DNA from: Ruminococcus sp. FC2018
Lineage (GTDB): Bacteria > Bacillota > Clostridia > Oscillospirales > Ruminococcaceae
Assembly: GCF_000621805.1 (NCBI RefSeq)
Contig: NZ_JHXH01000017.1
Location: forward strand, 1 to 48,926
Direction of reading: 5' to 3'
Length of the DNA: 48,926 nt
Below are positions 1-7,548 of the stretch, piece after piece. How positions within the stretch are numbered: position 1 is the stretch's first letter; every line of letters begins with the position of its first letter. Both the position numbers and the translations under genes were made by a program. The notes below the pieces were generated by a model. That model saw only the letters and a program-made list of their open reading frames with translations, did no database searches and was not told where the DNA came from.

Positions 1-198
1 GGCAACTGTCTTGATAATGCCTGTGCAGAAAACTTCTTCGGATTACTCAAGACAGAATTGCTGTATTTACAAGAATTCACATCAATAGAACACTTCATAT
101 CCGAGCTTCATGCTTACATAGAGTGGTACAATACAAAACGCATAAAGCTTAAACTTAACGGTATGTCACCTATTGAATACAAATTCGCTGCCGCATGA
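1..198 (+). CDS. IS3-family transposase OrfB, C-terminal fragment (5' end outside window)
   Basis: Frame 1 is open from the first base to a TGA at 196-198, giving 65 residues. It begins GNCLDNACAENFFGLLKTE, the rve-type integrase-core segment that carries the last catalytic Glu of the DDE triad (the E of AENFF). It ends with the family-typical stretch HAYIEWYNTKRIK...GMSPIEY. In the family this protein cuts and joins the IS ends as part of an OrfAB fusion made by frameshifting. Only the C-terminus is visible; the visible part is intact. The call to the IS3 family (IS150-like) is firm, the precise IS is not. Confidence 0.9.
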   Translation, partial: GNCLDNACAENFFGLLKTELLYLQEFTSIEHFISELHAYIEWYNTKRIKLKLNGMSPIEYKFAAA

Positions 199-200
199 CA

Positions 201-230
201 AAAGCGACCAAGATCTCTCTTAGTCGCTTT
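201..230 (+). terminator. Hairpin after the IS3 transposase
   Basis: The arms AAAGCGAC (201-208) and GTCGCTTT (223-230) pair perfectly around a 14-nt loop. GCATATTTTTT follows, 3 bp after the transposase stop. It probably ends IS transcription. It lies inside the IS, before the terminal repeat. Confidence 0.6.
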
Positions 231-300
231 GCATATTTTTTCTTTAAAAAGTTTGTCTAACTTTTTGGGGTCAGTTCACAACTGCGGTCCGGTACATATA

Positions 301-1569
301 TCACTTATTCAGGTATTTATCCACTATATGGCTGAAATCAAATGTTGCAAAATAATCAGCAGGAGTTTCTGCACGCCTGATAAGCTGAGCAGTTCCGTCC
401 TCCTTCAGAAGGATCTCTGCCGAACGAAGCTTTCCGTTATAATTGTAACCCATTGAGAAGCCATGAGCACCTGTGTCATGAATAACAAGGATATCTCCTA
501 TCTCGATCTTTGGAAGCATTCTGTCAATGGCAAACTTATCGTTATTTTCGCAAAGCCCCCCTGTAACATCATATTTATAGTCACAAGGCTCGTTTTCTTT
601 TCCCAGTACCGTAATATGATGATAAGCGCCGTACATTGCAGGTCTCATAAGGTTGCAAGCACAAGCGTCAACGCCTACATATTCTTTATAGATATGCTTA
701 AAATGCTTAACGGTGGTGATAAGATGCCCGTATGGAGCAAGCATATATCTGCCCAATTCGGTAAAAATAGCTACATCACCCATTCCTGCAGGAACAAGTA
801 TTTCATCAAACGCCTTGTGAACACCTTCACCGATAGCAAAAATATCATTTTCCGGTTTACCCGGCTCATATGTAATACCAACACCGCCGGAAAGATTTAT
901 AAACTTGAACTCTACACCGGACTTTTCTTTTATCTCAACAGCAAGTGTAAAAAGAATGCGTGCAAGTTCAGGGTAGTAGTCGTTTGAAACTGTGTTGGAA
1001 GCTAAAAAGGCATGGATACCGAAATATTTGGCTCCTTTTTGTTTAAGAAGTTTGAATCCTTCAATTATCTGATCGTGAGTAAATCCGTATTTAGCATCGC
1101 CCGGATTATCCATTATCTGATTTGCAATCTCAAATTTCCCGCCCGGATTATATCTGCAGCACACTGTTTCCGGAATGCCGCAAAGCTTATCAAGGTATTC
1201 TATGTGGGTAAAATCATCAAGATTTATATACGCTCCCAATTCTCTTGCTTTGAGATAATCCTCATCCGGTGTAACATTTGAAGAGAACATTATCTCACTG
1301 CCGCTGAAACCACAGCACTCACTCAGCATAAGCTCGGTCAGTGATGAACAGTCTACACCGCAGCCTTCCTCTTTAAGGATCTTCAGAATGTATGGATTCG
1401 GGGTTGCCTTGACAGCAAAGTATTCCTTAAAACCTTTATTCCAGCTAAAAGCCTTGTAGAGATTTCTTGCGTTTTCTCTTATTCCCTTTTCATCATAAAT
1501 GTGAAATGGAGTCGGGAAATCCTTTGTTATTTCCACGATCTGTTCTTTTGTTACAAAAGGTTTTTTCAT
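301..1569 (-). CDS. lysA: Diaminopimelate decarboxylase (lysine biosynthesis)
   Basis: PLP-dependent fold-III decarboxylase that converts meso-diaminopimelate to L-lysine, the last step of lysine synthesis. The PLP lysine is K54 in EYFAVKATPNP. The C-terminal barrel has the conserved VTGGLCENNDKFA segment and the GDILVIHDTGAHGFSMGYNYNG motif. The usual HIGS-type motif is replaced by GIHAFLASNTV, which I associate with a divergent clostridial LysA group. The start is the ATG at 1569, because GAGGAA sits 7 nt upstream; an in-frame start 15 bp further out would lie over this ribosome site. Length is 422 aa, normal for the family. It is monocistronic, with its own promoter at 1640-1668. An IS3 element lies right after its stop. 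A related fold-III decarboxylase such as carboxynorspermidine decarboxylase is less likely. Confidence 0.88.
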   Translation of the reverse strand: MKKPFVTKEQIVEITKDFPTPFHIYDEKGIRENARNLYKAFSWNKGFKEYFAVKATPNPYILKILKEEGCGVDCSSLTELMLSECCGFSGSEIMFSSNVTPDEDYLKARELGAYINLDDFTHIEYLDKLCGIPETVCCRYNPGGKFEIANQIMDNPGDAKYGFTHDQIIEGFKLLKQKGAKYFGIHAFLASNTVSNDYYPELARILFTLAVEIKEKSGVEFKFINLSGGVGITYEPGKPENDIFAIGEGVHKAFDEILVPAGMGDVAIFTELGRYMLAPYGHLITTVKHFKHIYKEYVGVDACACNLMRPAMYGAYHHITVLGKENEPCDYKYDVTGGLCENNDKFAIDRMLPKIEIGDILVIHDTGAHGFSMGYNYNGKLRSAEILLKEDGTAQLIRRAETPADYFATFDFSHIVDKYLNK

Positions 1570-1639
1570 ATAAATTCCTCGCAATCAATAACAATTTTTA
1601 CATCCTGATAATACTTAAAATCCTTCAAAATACATTAGA

Positions 1640-1668
1640 ATAATAACATTTTTTTAAATTTTAGTCAA
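1640..1668 (-). promoter_or_regulatory. Sigma-A type promoter of lysA
   Basis: Read on the minus strand: TTGACT (1663-1668), 17 bp, TATTAT (1640-1645). The leader to the lysA start is only about 60 nt, too short for a lysine riboswitch. Confidence 0.65.
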
Positions 1669-1779
1669 GCAAGAGAAAAAATATTTCTGTTTTTCAATAA
1701 TTTTGCGTTGATATTACCACAAGATATTGTGTAATCATACAATTATGGTAAGAAAAATGTATATTTCTCTATAAATTAG

Positions 1780-1808
1780 TTGATTTTTTCGTCTAAAATA
1801 GTTATAAT
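1780..1808 (+). promoter_or_regulatory. Sigma-A type promoter of the LCP gene
   Basis: TTGATT (1780-1785), 17 bp, TATAAT (1803-1808), followed by a leader of about 45 nt to the ATG at 1858 with GGAGGAG as ribosome site. The rest of the 288-bp divergent gap with lysA is AT-rich and shows nothing else I can name. Confidence 0.75.
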
Positions 1809-1857
1809 ATATCTGTGTGTAAAAATATTAAGACAAAAATGGAGGAGTGTAATCCAC

Positions 1858-3342
1858 ATGGACAGAGATGAAAACATTTTTGATAATACACCAAGCAATG
1901 ATGGTATAATCCCCGATAACACTGCGAATAACGCATCGTCGAATTCAGGCGATACTGATATAGCTAACAGACCAAATCCAAATACAAATCGCAGACCTCG
2001 TCCTAATGGTGAAAGAAGACCTAATCCCAATGGACACAGACGTCCAAGACCCCAGCAGGGAGACAGACCGGTCAGACCTGAAGGCGAAAGAGTTCCACGT
2101 ACTGATGGACAGCGCAGACCTCGCCCAAGCGGTGAAAACAGACCTGACGGAAACGGACAAAAACGCCAAAGACCTGTAAGACCGGATGGCGAAAGAGTTC
2201 CTCGTCCAAACGGTCAGCGCAGACCTCGTCCACAAGGAGCTGCCGCAAACAGGCCTCCGCAGAGAAATAATGTTGATGGTAAGTGGACAAAGAAGAAAAA
2301 GGCAATTATTATTTCAAGTATAATTATTGCCGCTTTACTGTTAGTTGCCGGAGTTATTATTTTTATTGTCTATAGATACATCAATATGATGAATATAGTT
2401 TCTGATGATGAAAGTGTAGAACTTCTTTCATCTATCCCTGTAGACTCAGAAGACTTAGCATCATCCAGAGCTGAATCCCCCGAGGAGGATAAAAAAGCAC
2501 TTGAAGAGGCTGTAAGAAGAAATCTGGAAGCCGGTGCTAAGGAACTTACCAGCGACGATAATGTTCTTAACATACTCCTTATCGGCTGTGACGGTCGTTC
2601 AAATGAAGAACTCGGTCGATCAGACAGTATGATCCTTGTTTCGATCAACAAGAATACTAAGAAAATAATAATGACATCTTTCCTGCGTGATACTTGGGTT
2701 GAGATCCCCAATGTCGGACAAAACAGACTTAATGCAGCTTATGCATTCGGTGGTCCTAAACTGCTGATACAGACTCTTGAGGATAATTTCCATATTCGTA
2801 TTGATAAATATGTAAGAGTTAATTTCTATTCGTTTATAGATGCAATCGATGCGTTGGGCGGAGTTGAAGTAAACGTTACTGAAGAAGAAGTATATCACGT
2901 TAATCTTAATTCAATTGAAGAATATAAACTTCTCGGTCAAACAGTTGACAGCAGCAAAGATATCAAGAAAGCTGGTTTACAAACCTTGGATGGCATTCAT
3001 GCTCTTGCATATGCTAGAATAAGAGCAATTGGCACTGATTTCGCACGTACTGAGAGACAAAGAACTGTTATGGAGCAGTTGTTCAAAAAAGCTCAAAATA
3101 TGAGCCTATCTGAGAAAAATGATTTTCTGGAGAGGGTACTACCCAACATTACCACAAATCTTGAAAAAGGTCAGATATTCTCATTGATACTTAATGCTTC
3201 TGATTATTTGACTTATGAACGTATACAGTTGTCGATTCCTAATCTTGACTCTGTAACAAACCTTGTTATTAATGGTATGTATGTTTTAGGTATAGACTTT
3301 GATAAGTATACTGCCGATTTGAAGAAAACTATATATGGATAA
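1858..3342 (+). CDS. LytR-CpsA-Psr (LCP) family cell-wall polymer ligase with basic repeat tail
   Basis: LCP proteins attach wall teichoic acid or capsule polymers to peptidoglycan outside the membrane. This 494-aa protein has three parts. Residues 1-145 are cytoplasmic and highly charged, with an R/P/N/G-rich tract (about 38-136) containing two near-identical 21-residue repeats. Residues 149-172 are a membrane anchor. From about 236 comes the LCP domain, with NILLIGCDGR, GRSDSMI, SFLRDTWVEIP and later YARIRAIGTDFARTERQR, which hold the conserved Asp/Arg residues of the phosphate-binding site. The start is the ATG at 1858 behind GGAGGAG, not the 26-codon upstream extension, which lacks a ribosome site and overlaps the promoter. 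It is a single-gene unit with a terminator. Which polymer it transfers cannot be told. Confidence 0.88.
   Translation: MDRDENIFDNTPSNDGIIPDNTANNASSNSGDTDIANRPNPNTNRRPRPNGERRPNPNGHRRPRPQQGDRPVRPEGERVPRTDGQRRPRPSGENRPDGNGQKRQRPVRPDGERVPRPNGQRRPRPQGAAANRPPQRNNVDGKWTKKKKAIIISSIIIAALLLVAGVIIFIVYRYINMMNIVSDDESVELLSSIPVDSEDLASSRAESPEEDKKALEEAVRRNLEAGAKELTSDDNVLNILLIGCDGRSNEELGRSDSMILVSINKNTKKIIMTSFLRDTWVEIPNVGQNRLNAAYAFGGPKLLIQTLEDNFHIRIDKYVRVNFYSFIDAIDALGGVEVNVTEEEVYHVNLNSIEEYKLLGQTVDSSKDIKKAGLQTLDGIHALAYARIRAIGTDFARTERQRTVMEQLFKKAQNMSLSEKNDFLERVLPNITTNLEKGQIFSLILNASDYLTYERIQLSIPNLDSVTNLVINGMYVLGIDFDKYTADLKKTIYG
2065..2232 (+). repeat. Two copies of a 63-bp coding repeat in the LCP gene
   Basis: Bases 2065-2127 and 2170-2232 encode the near-identical units RPVRPEGERVPRTDGQRRPR and RPVRPDGERVPRPNGQRRPR, each plus a final P. 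Shorter RRPRPNGERRPNPNGHRRPR units precede them. The array is arginine-, proline- and glycine-rich and in frame throughout. Confidence 0.85.
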
Positions 3343-3353
3343 TGAATAATTGT

Positions 3354-3381
3354 AGGGGCAGGACAACTGCCCCTGTTTTTT
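3354..3381 (+). terminator. Rho-independent terminator of the LCP gene
   Basis: AGGGGCAG (3354-3361) pairs with CTGCCCCT (3367-3374) around GACAA and is followed by GTTTTTTT. Confidence 0.9.
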
Positions 3382-3393
3382 TAGTAAGATATG

Positions 3394-3422
3394 TTGCATT
3401 GAATACAAAAAAGTGGTATAAT
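3394..3422 (+). promoter_or_regulatory. Promoter of the DUF951-prfA operon
   Basis: TTGCAT (3394-3399), 17 bp, TATAAT (3417-3422) with an extended TGG just before the -10. It lies directly after the LCP terminator. Confidence 0.75.
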
Positions 3423-3454
3423 ATCAATATAATTCTGAAAAGGAGCTGAGCAAA

Positions 3455-3643
3455 ATGGATATCATAAAAGGAGATATTCTCGTTATGAAGAAAAACCACC
3501 CGTGTGGTAATAATCAGATGCTTGTGCTCAGATCCGGAATGGATTTTAAACTCAGATGTACAAAGTGCCAGCGTGAGTTTATGGTACCTCGCAGCAAGGC
3601 GGAGAAAAATGTCAAGAAAATTATAAGAGAGGCTGAATCATAG
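3455..3643 (+). CDS. DUF951 family small protein
   Basis: A 62-residue protein with the DUF951 pattern: DIIKGDILVMKKNHPCG near the start, then LRCTKCQREFMVPR. C18 and the CxxC pair at 37-40 could bind a metal, but this is inference. The family is widespread in Firmicutes and has no settled function. The start is backed by AAGGAG 8 nt upstream. It is the first gene of a tight operon leading into prfA, 43 bp downstream. Confidence 0.85.
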   Translation: MDIIKGDILVMKKNHPCGNNQMLVLRSGMDFKLRCTKCQREFMVPRSKAEKNVKKIIREAES

Positions 3644-3686
3644 CTGATTTCAAGCATTTTAACTTTTTAATTACGGAGGAATAGCA

Positions 3687-4766
3687 ATGTTTGAAAAATT
3701 AAAAGCTATTGAGGATAAATTCAACGAGATAAATGAAAAACTGATGCAGCCTGAGGTAGTAAATGATAATTCGCAGTACGCTGCACTGATGAAGGAATAT
3801 AAACAGCTTGAACCTATTATCAATAAGCTGAACGAATACAAATCCGTCAAATCTTCATATGATGAAGCGTCAGATTTGCTGGATCAAGGCGGTTTGGACA
3901 AGGAATTCAAAGAACTGGTCCAGATGCAGTTTGATGAAGCAAAACAGCAGCTCCCCTCTCTTGAAGATGAGCTTAAATTGTTGCTTCTCCCCAAAGATCC
4001 AAACGACGAAAAGAATGTTATTATTGAGATTCGAGGCGGTGCAGGCGGTGAGGAAGCTGCTCTTTTTGCGGCAGCTCTGTATCGTATGTATTCCATGTAT
4101 GCTACATCAAAAGGCTGGCAGACTGAGGTAATGAGTGAAAACGAAACAGAGCTTGGAGGTTTTAAGGAAATAACCTTTATGGTTTCCGGCGATGGTGCAT
4201 ATTCCCGTTTTAAATACGAAAGTGGTGTTCACCGAGTTCAGAGAGTTCCGGAAACTGAATCTCAGGGTCGTGTACACACTTCAACTGCCACAGTTGCAGT
4301 TTTGCCGGAAGCTGAAGATGTTGAGCTTGAGATCAATGAGGAGCGTGATATTAAAATGGAGGTTTTTCGCTCTTCAGGTGCAGGCGGACAACATATAAAC
4401 AAAACTTCATCTGCGGTCAGACTTATACACATTCCTACAGGCACTGTTGTTGAATGTCAGAACGAGCGTTCCCAGTTTCAAAATCGTGAAAAAGCCCTTA
4501 AAATGCTTAAATCAAAACTGCTGGATGAAAAGGTAAGAGCCCAGGAAAACGAGATAGCATCAAACAGGCGTTCACAGGTCGGCACAGGTGACAGATCTGA
4601 AAGAATAAGAACTTACAACTACCCTGAAGGCAGAATTTCCGATCACCGTATCGGACTTACCATTTACAGACTTGAACAAGTCCTCAACGGAAACCTTGAT
4701 GAAGTCATAGATGCTCTTGCAACCGCAGATCAGGCTGCAAAACTCGCAAGCCAGCAGAGCGAATAA
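3687..4766 (+). CDS. prfA: Peptide chain release factor 1
   Basis: RF1 ends translation at UAA and UAG. The 359-aa length is standard. The recognition loop is PET at 188-190 within RVPETESQGRVHTS, the RF1-type PxT tripeptide rather than the SPF of RF2. The GGQ motif that triggers peptidyl-tRNA hydrolysis is at 233-235 in SSGAGGQHINK. The N-terminal coiled region and the downstream SDHRIGLTIYRLEQVLNG segment are intact. The start is clear, with GGAGG upstream. In many Firmicutes prfA is followed by prmC, which methylates the GGQ glutamine. Here a GNAT gene follows instead. Confidence 0.97.
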   Translation: MFEKLKAIEDKFNEINEKLMQPEVVNDNSQYAALMKEYKQLEPIINKLNEYKSVKSSYDEASDLLDQGGLDKEFKELVQMQFDEAKQQLPSLEDELKLLLLPKDPNDEKNVIIEIRGGAGGEEAALFAAALYRMYSMYATSKGWQTEVMSENETELGGFKEITFMVSGDGAYSRFKYESGVHRVQRVPETESQGRVHTSTATVAVLPEAEDVELEINEERDIKMEVFRSSGAGGQHINKTSSAVRLIHIPTGTVVECQNERSQFQNREKALKMLKSKLLDEKVRAQENEIASNRRSQVGTGDRSERIRTYNYPEGRISDHRIGLTIYRLEQVLNGNLDEVIDALATADQAAKLASQQSE

Positions 4767-4780
4767 AAAAGGAGATAACT

Positions 4781-5245
4781 ATGATAACAGAAAAAGCCGA
4801 TCTTGAGTATATAGATCAGCTGACAGATCTCAGAATAGCATATCTGACAGAGGATCACGGGAATCTTACCGAAGAAGAGAAAGAGCGTATCACCTCTTCC
4901 CTGCCCGATTATTATAAAAAACATCTCAATAACGACTTGTTCGTTTATATTTGCAGAACAGACAGTGAGATAGTCAGCTGCTGTTTCCTGCTTGTAACGG
5001 AAAAACCTGCAAATCCGGACTTTCTGAACGGAAAAACAGGAACGATCCTTAATGTATATACTAAGCCTGAACACAGGCACAAAGGGTATGCCAAAAAACT
5101 AATGGAAATGATGCTTGATGATGCAAGGATGATGGAGCTTGATTTTGTCGAACTGAAAGCGACAGAAGACGGGTATGGTCTGTATAAGAAAGTCGGCTTT
5201 AAGGATGCAGCATCTAAGTATCACAATATGAAATATGTGCTTTAA
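4781..5245 (+). CDS. GNAT family N-acetyltransferase
   Basis: A 154-aa single-domain acetyltransferase. The acetyl-CoA binding segment is TILNVYTKPEHRHKGYAKKLMEMMLDDA (motif A; the R-x-x-G-Y/x pattern is HRHKGYA), followed by a C-terminal GLYKKVGFKDA typical of GNAT motif B. The substrate is unknown. It starts 14 bp after prfA with AAAGGAG as ribosome site and is followed 15 bp later by the threonylcarbamoyl-AMP synthase, so it is co-transcribed with translation genes. A role in acetylating a translation factor is conceivable but only a guess. Confidence 0.85.
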   Translation: MITEKADLEYIDQLTDLRIAYLTEDHGNLTEEEKERITSSLPDYYKKHLNNDLFVYICRTDSEIVSCCFLLVTEKPANPDFLNGKTGTILNVYTKPEHRHKGYAKKLMEMMLDDARMMELDFVELKATEDGYGLYKKVGFKDAASKYHNMKYVL

Positions 5246-5260
5246 CAAAGGAAGATAAGA

Positions 5261-6277
5261 ATGTTTGAAACAAAGATCCTTTCTGCTGATGAAAGCTCGA
5301 TAAATGAAGCGGTCAACTTGCTCAAAAGCGGCGAAGTAGTTGGTATGCCTACCGAAACGGTTTACGGACTTGGTGCTGATGCTATGAACGAGAATGCAGT
5401 GCGCAAGATATTTGCCGCTAAAGGCAGACCTGCGGATAATCCTCTTATTGTTCATATATCACGCTTTGATATGATAGAGCCGCTTGTTACAGAAATTCCT
5501 GAGCTTGCTTATAAATGTGCAGAAGAGTTCTGGCCGGGACCTCTTACTATGATAATGCCAAAAAGTGACGCTGTTCCGGAAATAACAAGCGGCGGACTTG
5601 ATTCGGTTGGAATAAGAATGCCAAGCCATAAAGTTGCAAGAGCTATAATAAATAAGTGTGGCTTCCCTATTGCCGCACCATCAGCAAATCTCTCAGGCAG
5701 TCCTTCTCCAACGACGGCAGGTCACGTTTTTAATGATATGAACGGCAGGATACCTGCGATCGTTGACGGCGGTTTTTCGGCTGTAGGTGTTGAATCTACT
5801 GTTATTTCATTTGAAAAGGATGCAATAAGAATACTCAGACCGGGTTTTATTTCGGCTGAAGATCTAAAGGAGATCACTCCTGACGTAATAATTGATAAAG
5901 GTGTGCTGGGAAAGCTTGAAAATGGTGCTGTCGCTCGCTCCCCCGGCATGAAATACAAGCACTATGCGCCTAAGGCAGATATAACGATCATCGACAGCAG
6001 TCTTGGAGCTTACAGGACATACGTAAAAGAGCACGCTGATAAGGATACTGTTTGCATGGTTTTTAAGACGGATGACTGTGAGGATCTTGGTTTCAAAACG
6101 ATATGCTATGGAAGCAGTGACAGCGAGCAGGCGCATCTTCTCTTTGATACACTAAGAGAACTTGACAATATAGGAGCAAAAAAAGTCTTTGCAAGGTGTC
6201 CGAATAAAGATGGCATTGGACTTGCGGTGTATAACAGACTATTAAGGGCAGCGGCATTTCAGGTGGTGAAATTATAA
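5261..6277 (+). CDS. ywlC: L-threonylcarbamoyladenylate synthase (Sua5/YwlC type)
   Basis: Makes threonylcarbamoyl-AMP from threonine, bicarbonate and ATP, the first step of the t6A37 modification of ANN-decoding tRNAs. The YrdC domain (about 10-205) has GEVVGMPTETVYGLGADA, KGRPADNPLIVH and PSANLSGSPSPT, and a linker with SPGMKYKHYAPKA. The C-terminal Sua5 domain covers about 225-338, so this is the long Sua5 form (338 aa), not the short TsaC form. The stop overlaps the coaE start (TAATG), which implies translational coupling. Confidence 0.93.
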   Translation: MFETKILSADESSINEAVNLLKSGEVVGMPTETVYGLGADAMNENAVRKIFAAKGRPADNPLIVHISRFDMIEPLVTEIPELAYKCAEEFWPGPLTMIMPKSDAVPEITSGGLDSVGIRMPSHKVARAIINKCGFPIAAPSANLSGSPSPTTAGHVFNDMNGRIPAIVDGGFSAVGVESTVISFEKDAIRILRPGFISAEDLKEITPDVIIDKGVLGKLENGAVARSPGMKYKHYAPKADITIIDSSLGAYRTYVKEHADKDTVCMVFKTDDCEDLGFKTICYGSSDSEQAHLLFDTLRELDNIGAKKVFARCPNKDGIGLAVYNRLLRAAAFQVVKL

Positions 6278-6894
6278 TGAGCCATGTAATTGGTCTGACA
6301 GGTCAGAGCGGCGCAGGCAAAACAACCGTTTCTCGTATTTTTGAAGAAAATGGGTTTTCGGTTATCAACTGTGATGAGATCGCAAAGATATGTACACAGG
6401 ACGGCAGCGAATGCAATAAAAAGCTTGCGCAGGTCTTTCCCGGATGCTTTGACGAAAAGCTGTCTTTGGACAGAAAGGCAATATCAAAGATTATTTTTTC
6501 CGATAAAAATATGCTGAAAAAGTTTGATGATATAGTATATCCTTTTATTACACAGCTTATAATGGACAAAATAGATGAACTATCCACAACATCAGAGTTT
6601 ATTCTACTTGATGCACCTACGCTTTTTGAGTCCGGAACGGATAAGCTATGCTTTGTAAAGATAGCTGTGGTTGCAGATTTTGAGAAAATGCTGGACAGAA
6701 TAACTTTAAGAGACAAAATAGACAAAGAGCTTGCAAAAAAAAGATTTGCAAGTCAGCTCAGCTGTGACTTTTTTAAGAAAAACTGTGACTATGTGATTTA
6801 TAATAACGGTAAGCTCAGTGATACCGTCAGTGATGCACTTAAAGTAATCAGAATAATAAAGGAAGACATAAATGGCAAAGAAAAGAAGACGTAA
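6277..6894 (+). CDS. coaE: Dephospho-CoA kinase
   Basis: Phosphorylates the 3'-OH of dephospho-CoA, the last step of coenzyme A synthesis. The 205-aa protein opens with the P-loop GLTGQSGAGKTTV (GxxGxGKT at residues 8-15). It continues with the NCDEIAK segment that binds dephospho-CoA and a lid region RITLRDKIDKELAKKRFASQL. Its ATG shares a base with the preceding stop codon and its own 3' end overlaps the next gene by 23 bp, so the operon is very compact. Confidence 0.93.
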   Translation: MSHVIGLTGQSGAGKTTVSRIFEENGFSVINCDEIAKICTQDGSECNKKLAQVFPGCFDEKLSLDRKAISKIIFSDKNMLKKFDDIVYPFITQLIMDKIDELSTTSEFILLDAPTLFESGTDKLCFVKIAVVADFEKMLDRITLRDKIDKELAKKRFASQLSCDFFKKNCDYVIYNNGKLSDTVSDALKVIRIIKEDINGKEKKT

Positions 6895-7528
6895 AAAGAA
6901 GAGATCTTCGCATAAAGCAGTCTGGATAGCTATAATCGTATTTTTGCTTATTCTTGTAACAGCTGCGATAATTATAGCACTCAACTGGAAAAAGATCGTA
7001 AAAAAAGCTGAGGATCTGCTACCAAGCTCGTTTACATATCCTACCGATTACGAAGAGTTTGTTTTAAAATATTCTAAAGAATATAACGTGGATCCGGTCC
7101 TTATTTTTTCTATAATCAAAACCGAAAGCGGATTTGATCCCAAGGCAACTTCAGATGTAGGGGCACGAGGACTGATGCAGATCATGCCCGAAGCATTCAA
7201 CTGGCTGAAATTCCATATGAATGACAATAGGGATATTACATTTGACTCAATGTATGATCCGCAGACAAATATCCAGTACGGAACATATTTCTTAAGTTTT
7301 CTGATGCAAAGATACGATAATTCTATTGAACTGACGGCAGCTGCTTACCACGGCGGTTTTGGCGCAGTGGATGGCTGGCTTGAAAAAGGAATTGTCAAAA
7401 AAGGCGCATTCAGGATAGAGGACATCCCGAAGGAAAACGATATGACCGCAGAATATGTAAGAAGGATCACAAAAGCATATTCACGTTACAAAGAAGTTCT
7501 TAAAGAAAAAAAGATAATTAAAAACTAA
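6872..7528 (+). CDS. Membrane-anchored lytic transglycosylase (SLT domain)
   Basis: A 218-aa protein with a very basic N-terminus (KKRRRKKKR), one membrane helix at about 16-37, and an external goose-lysozyme-like SLT domain. The catalytic Glu is E86 in IKTESGFDPKATSDVGARGL, followed by MQIMPEAFNWL and YGTYFLSFLMQRY...TAAAYHGG. It would cut glycan strands of peptidoglycan to 1,6-anhydro ends. The start lies within coaE and has AAGGA upstream. No wall-binding repeats are present. The same architecture follows coaE in some other Firmicutes. Confidence 0.9.
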   Translation: MAKKRRRKKKRSSHKAVWIAIIVFLLILVTAAIIIALNWKKIVKKAEDLLPSSFTYPTDYEEFVLKYSKEYNVDPVLIFSIIKTESGFDPKATSDVGARGLMQIMPEAFNWLKFHMNDNRDITFDSMYDPQTNIQYGTYFLSFLMQRYDNSIELTAAAYHGGFGAVDGWLEKGIVKKGAFRIEDIPKENDMTAEYVRRITKAYSRYKEVLKEKKIIKN

Positions 7529-7548
7529 TAGAAACAGGAGGGTAACTT

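Larger units (their letters stand above)
1..278 (+). mobile_element. IS3-family insertion sequence, right-hand part
   Basis: The window opens inside an insertion sequence. It holds the last codons of an IS3-family transposase, a short hairpin, and then a likely right terminal end at 254-278 finishing in ...TCAGTTCA. The reverse complement of that end starts TGAACTGACCCC, the TG...CA form usual for IS3-group ends. The element stops about 22 bp short of the lysA stop codon, so it inserted just beyond that gene. The left part lies outside the window, so the exact boundary and any target duplication cannot be confirmed. Confidence 0.75.

Noticed and set aside
463-987. Plus-strand open frame of 174 codons inside lysA
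   Set aside because: Antisense to lysA; no ribosome site and no family resemblance.
1570-1639. Lysine riboswitch before lysA
   Set aside because: The leader is about 60 nt and has no multi-helix aptamer or terminator.
2065-2232. Recent gene fusion or frameshift in the LCP gene
   Set aside because: The repeat tract is fully in frame from the ATG with a good ribosome site and runs into a normal membrane helix and LCP domain.
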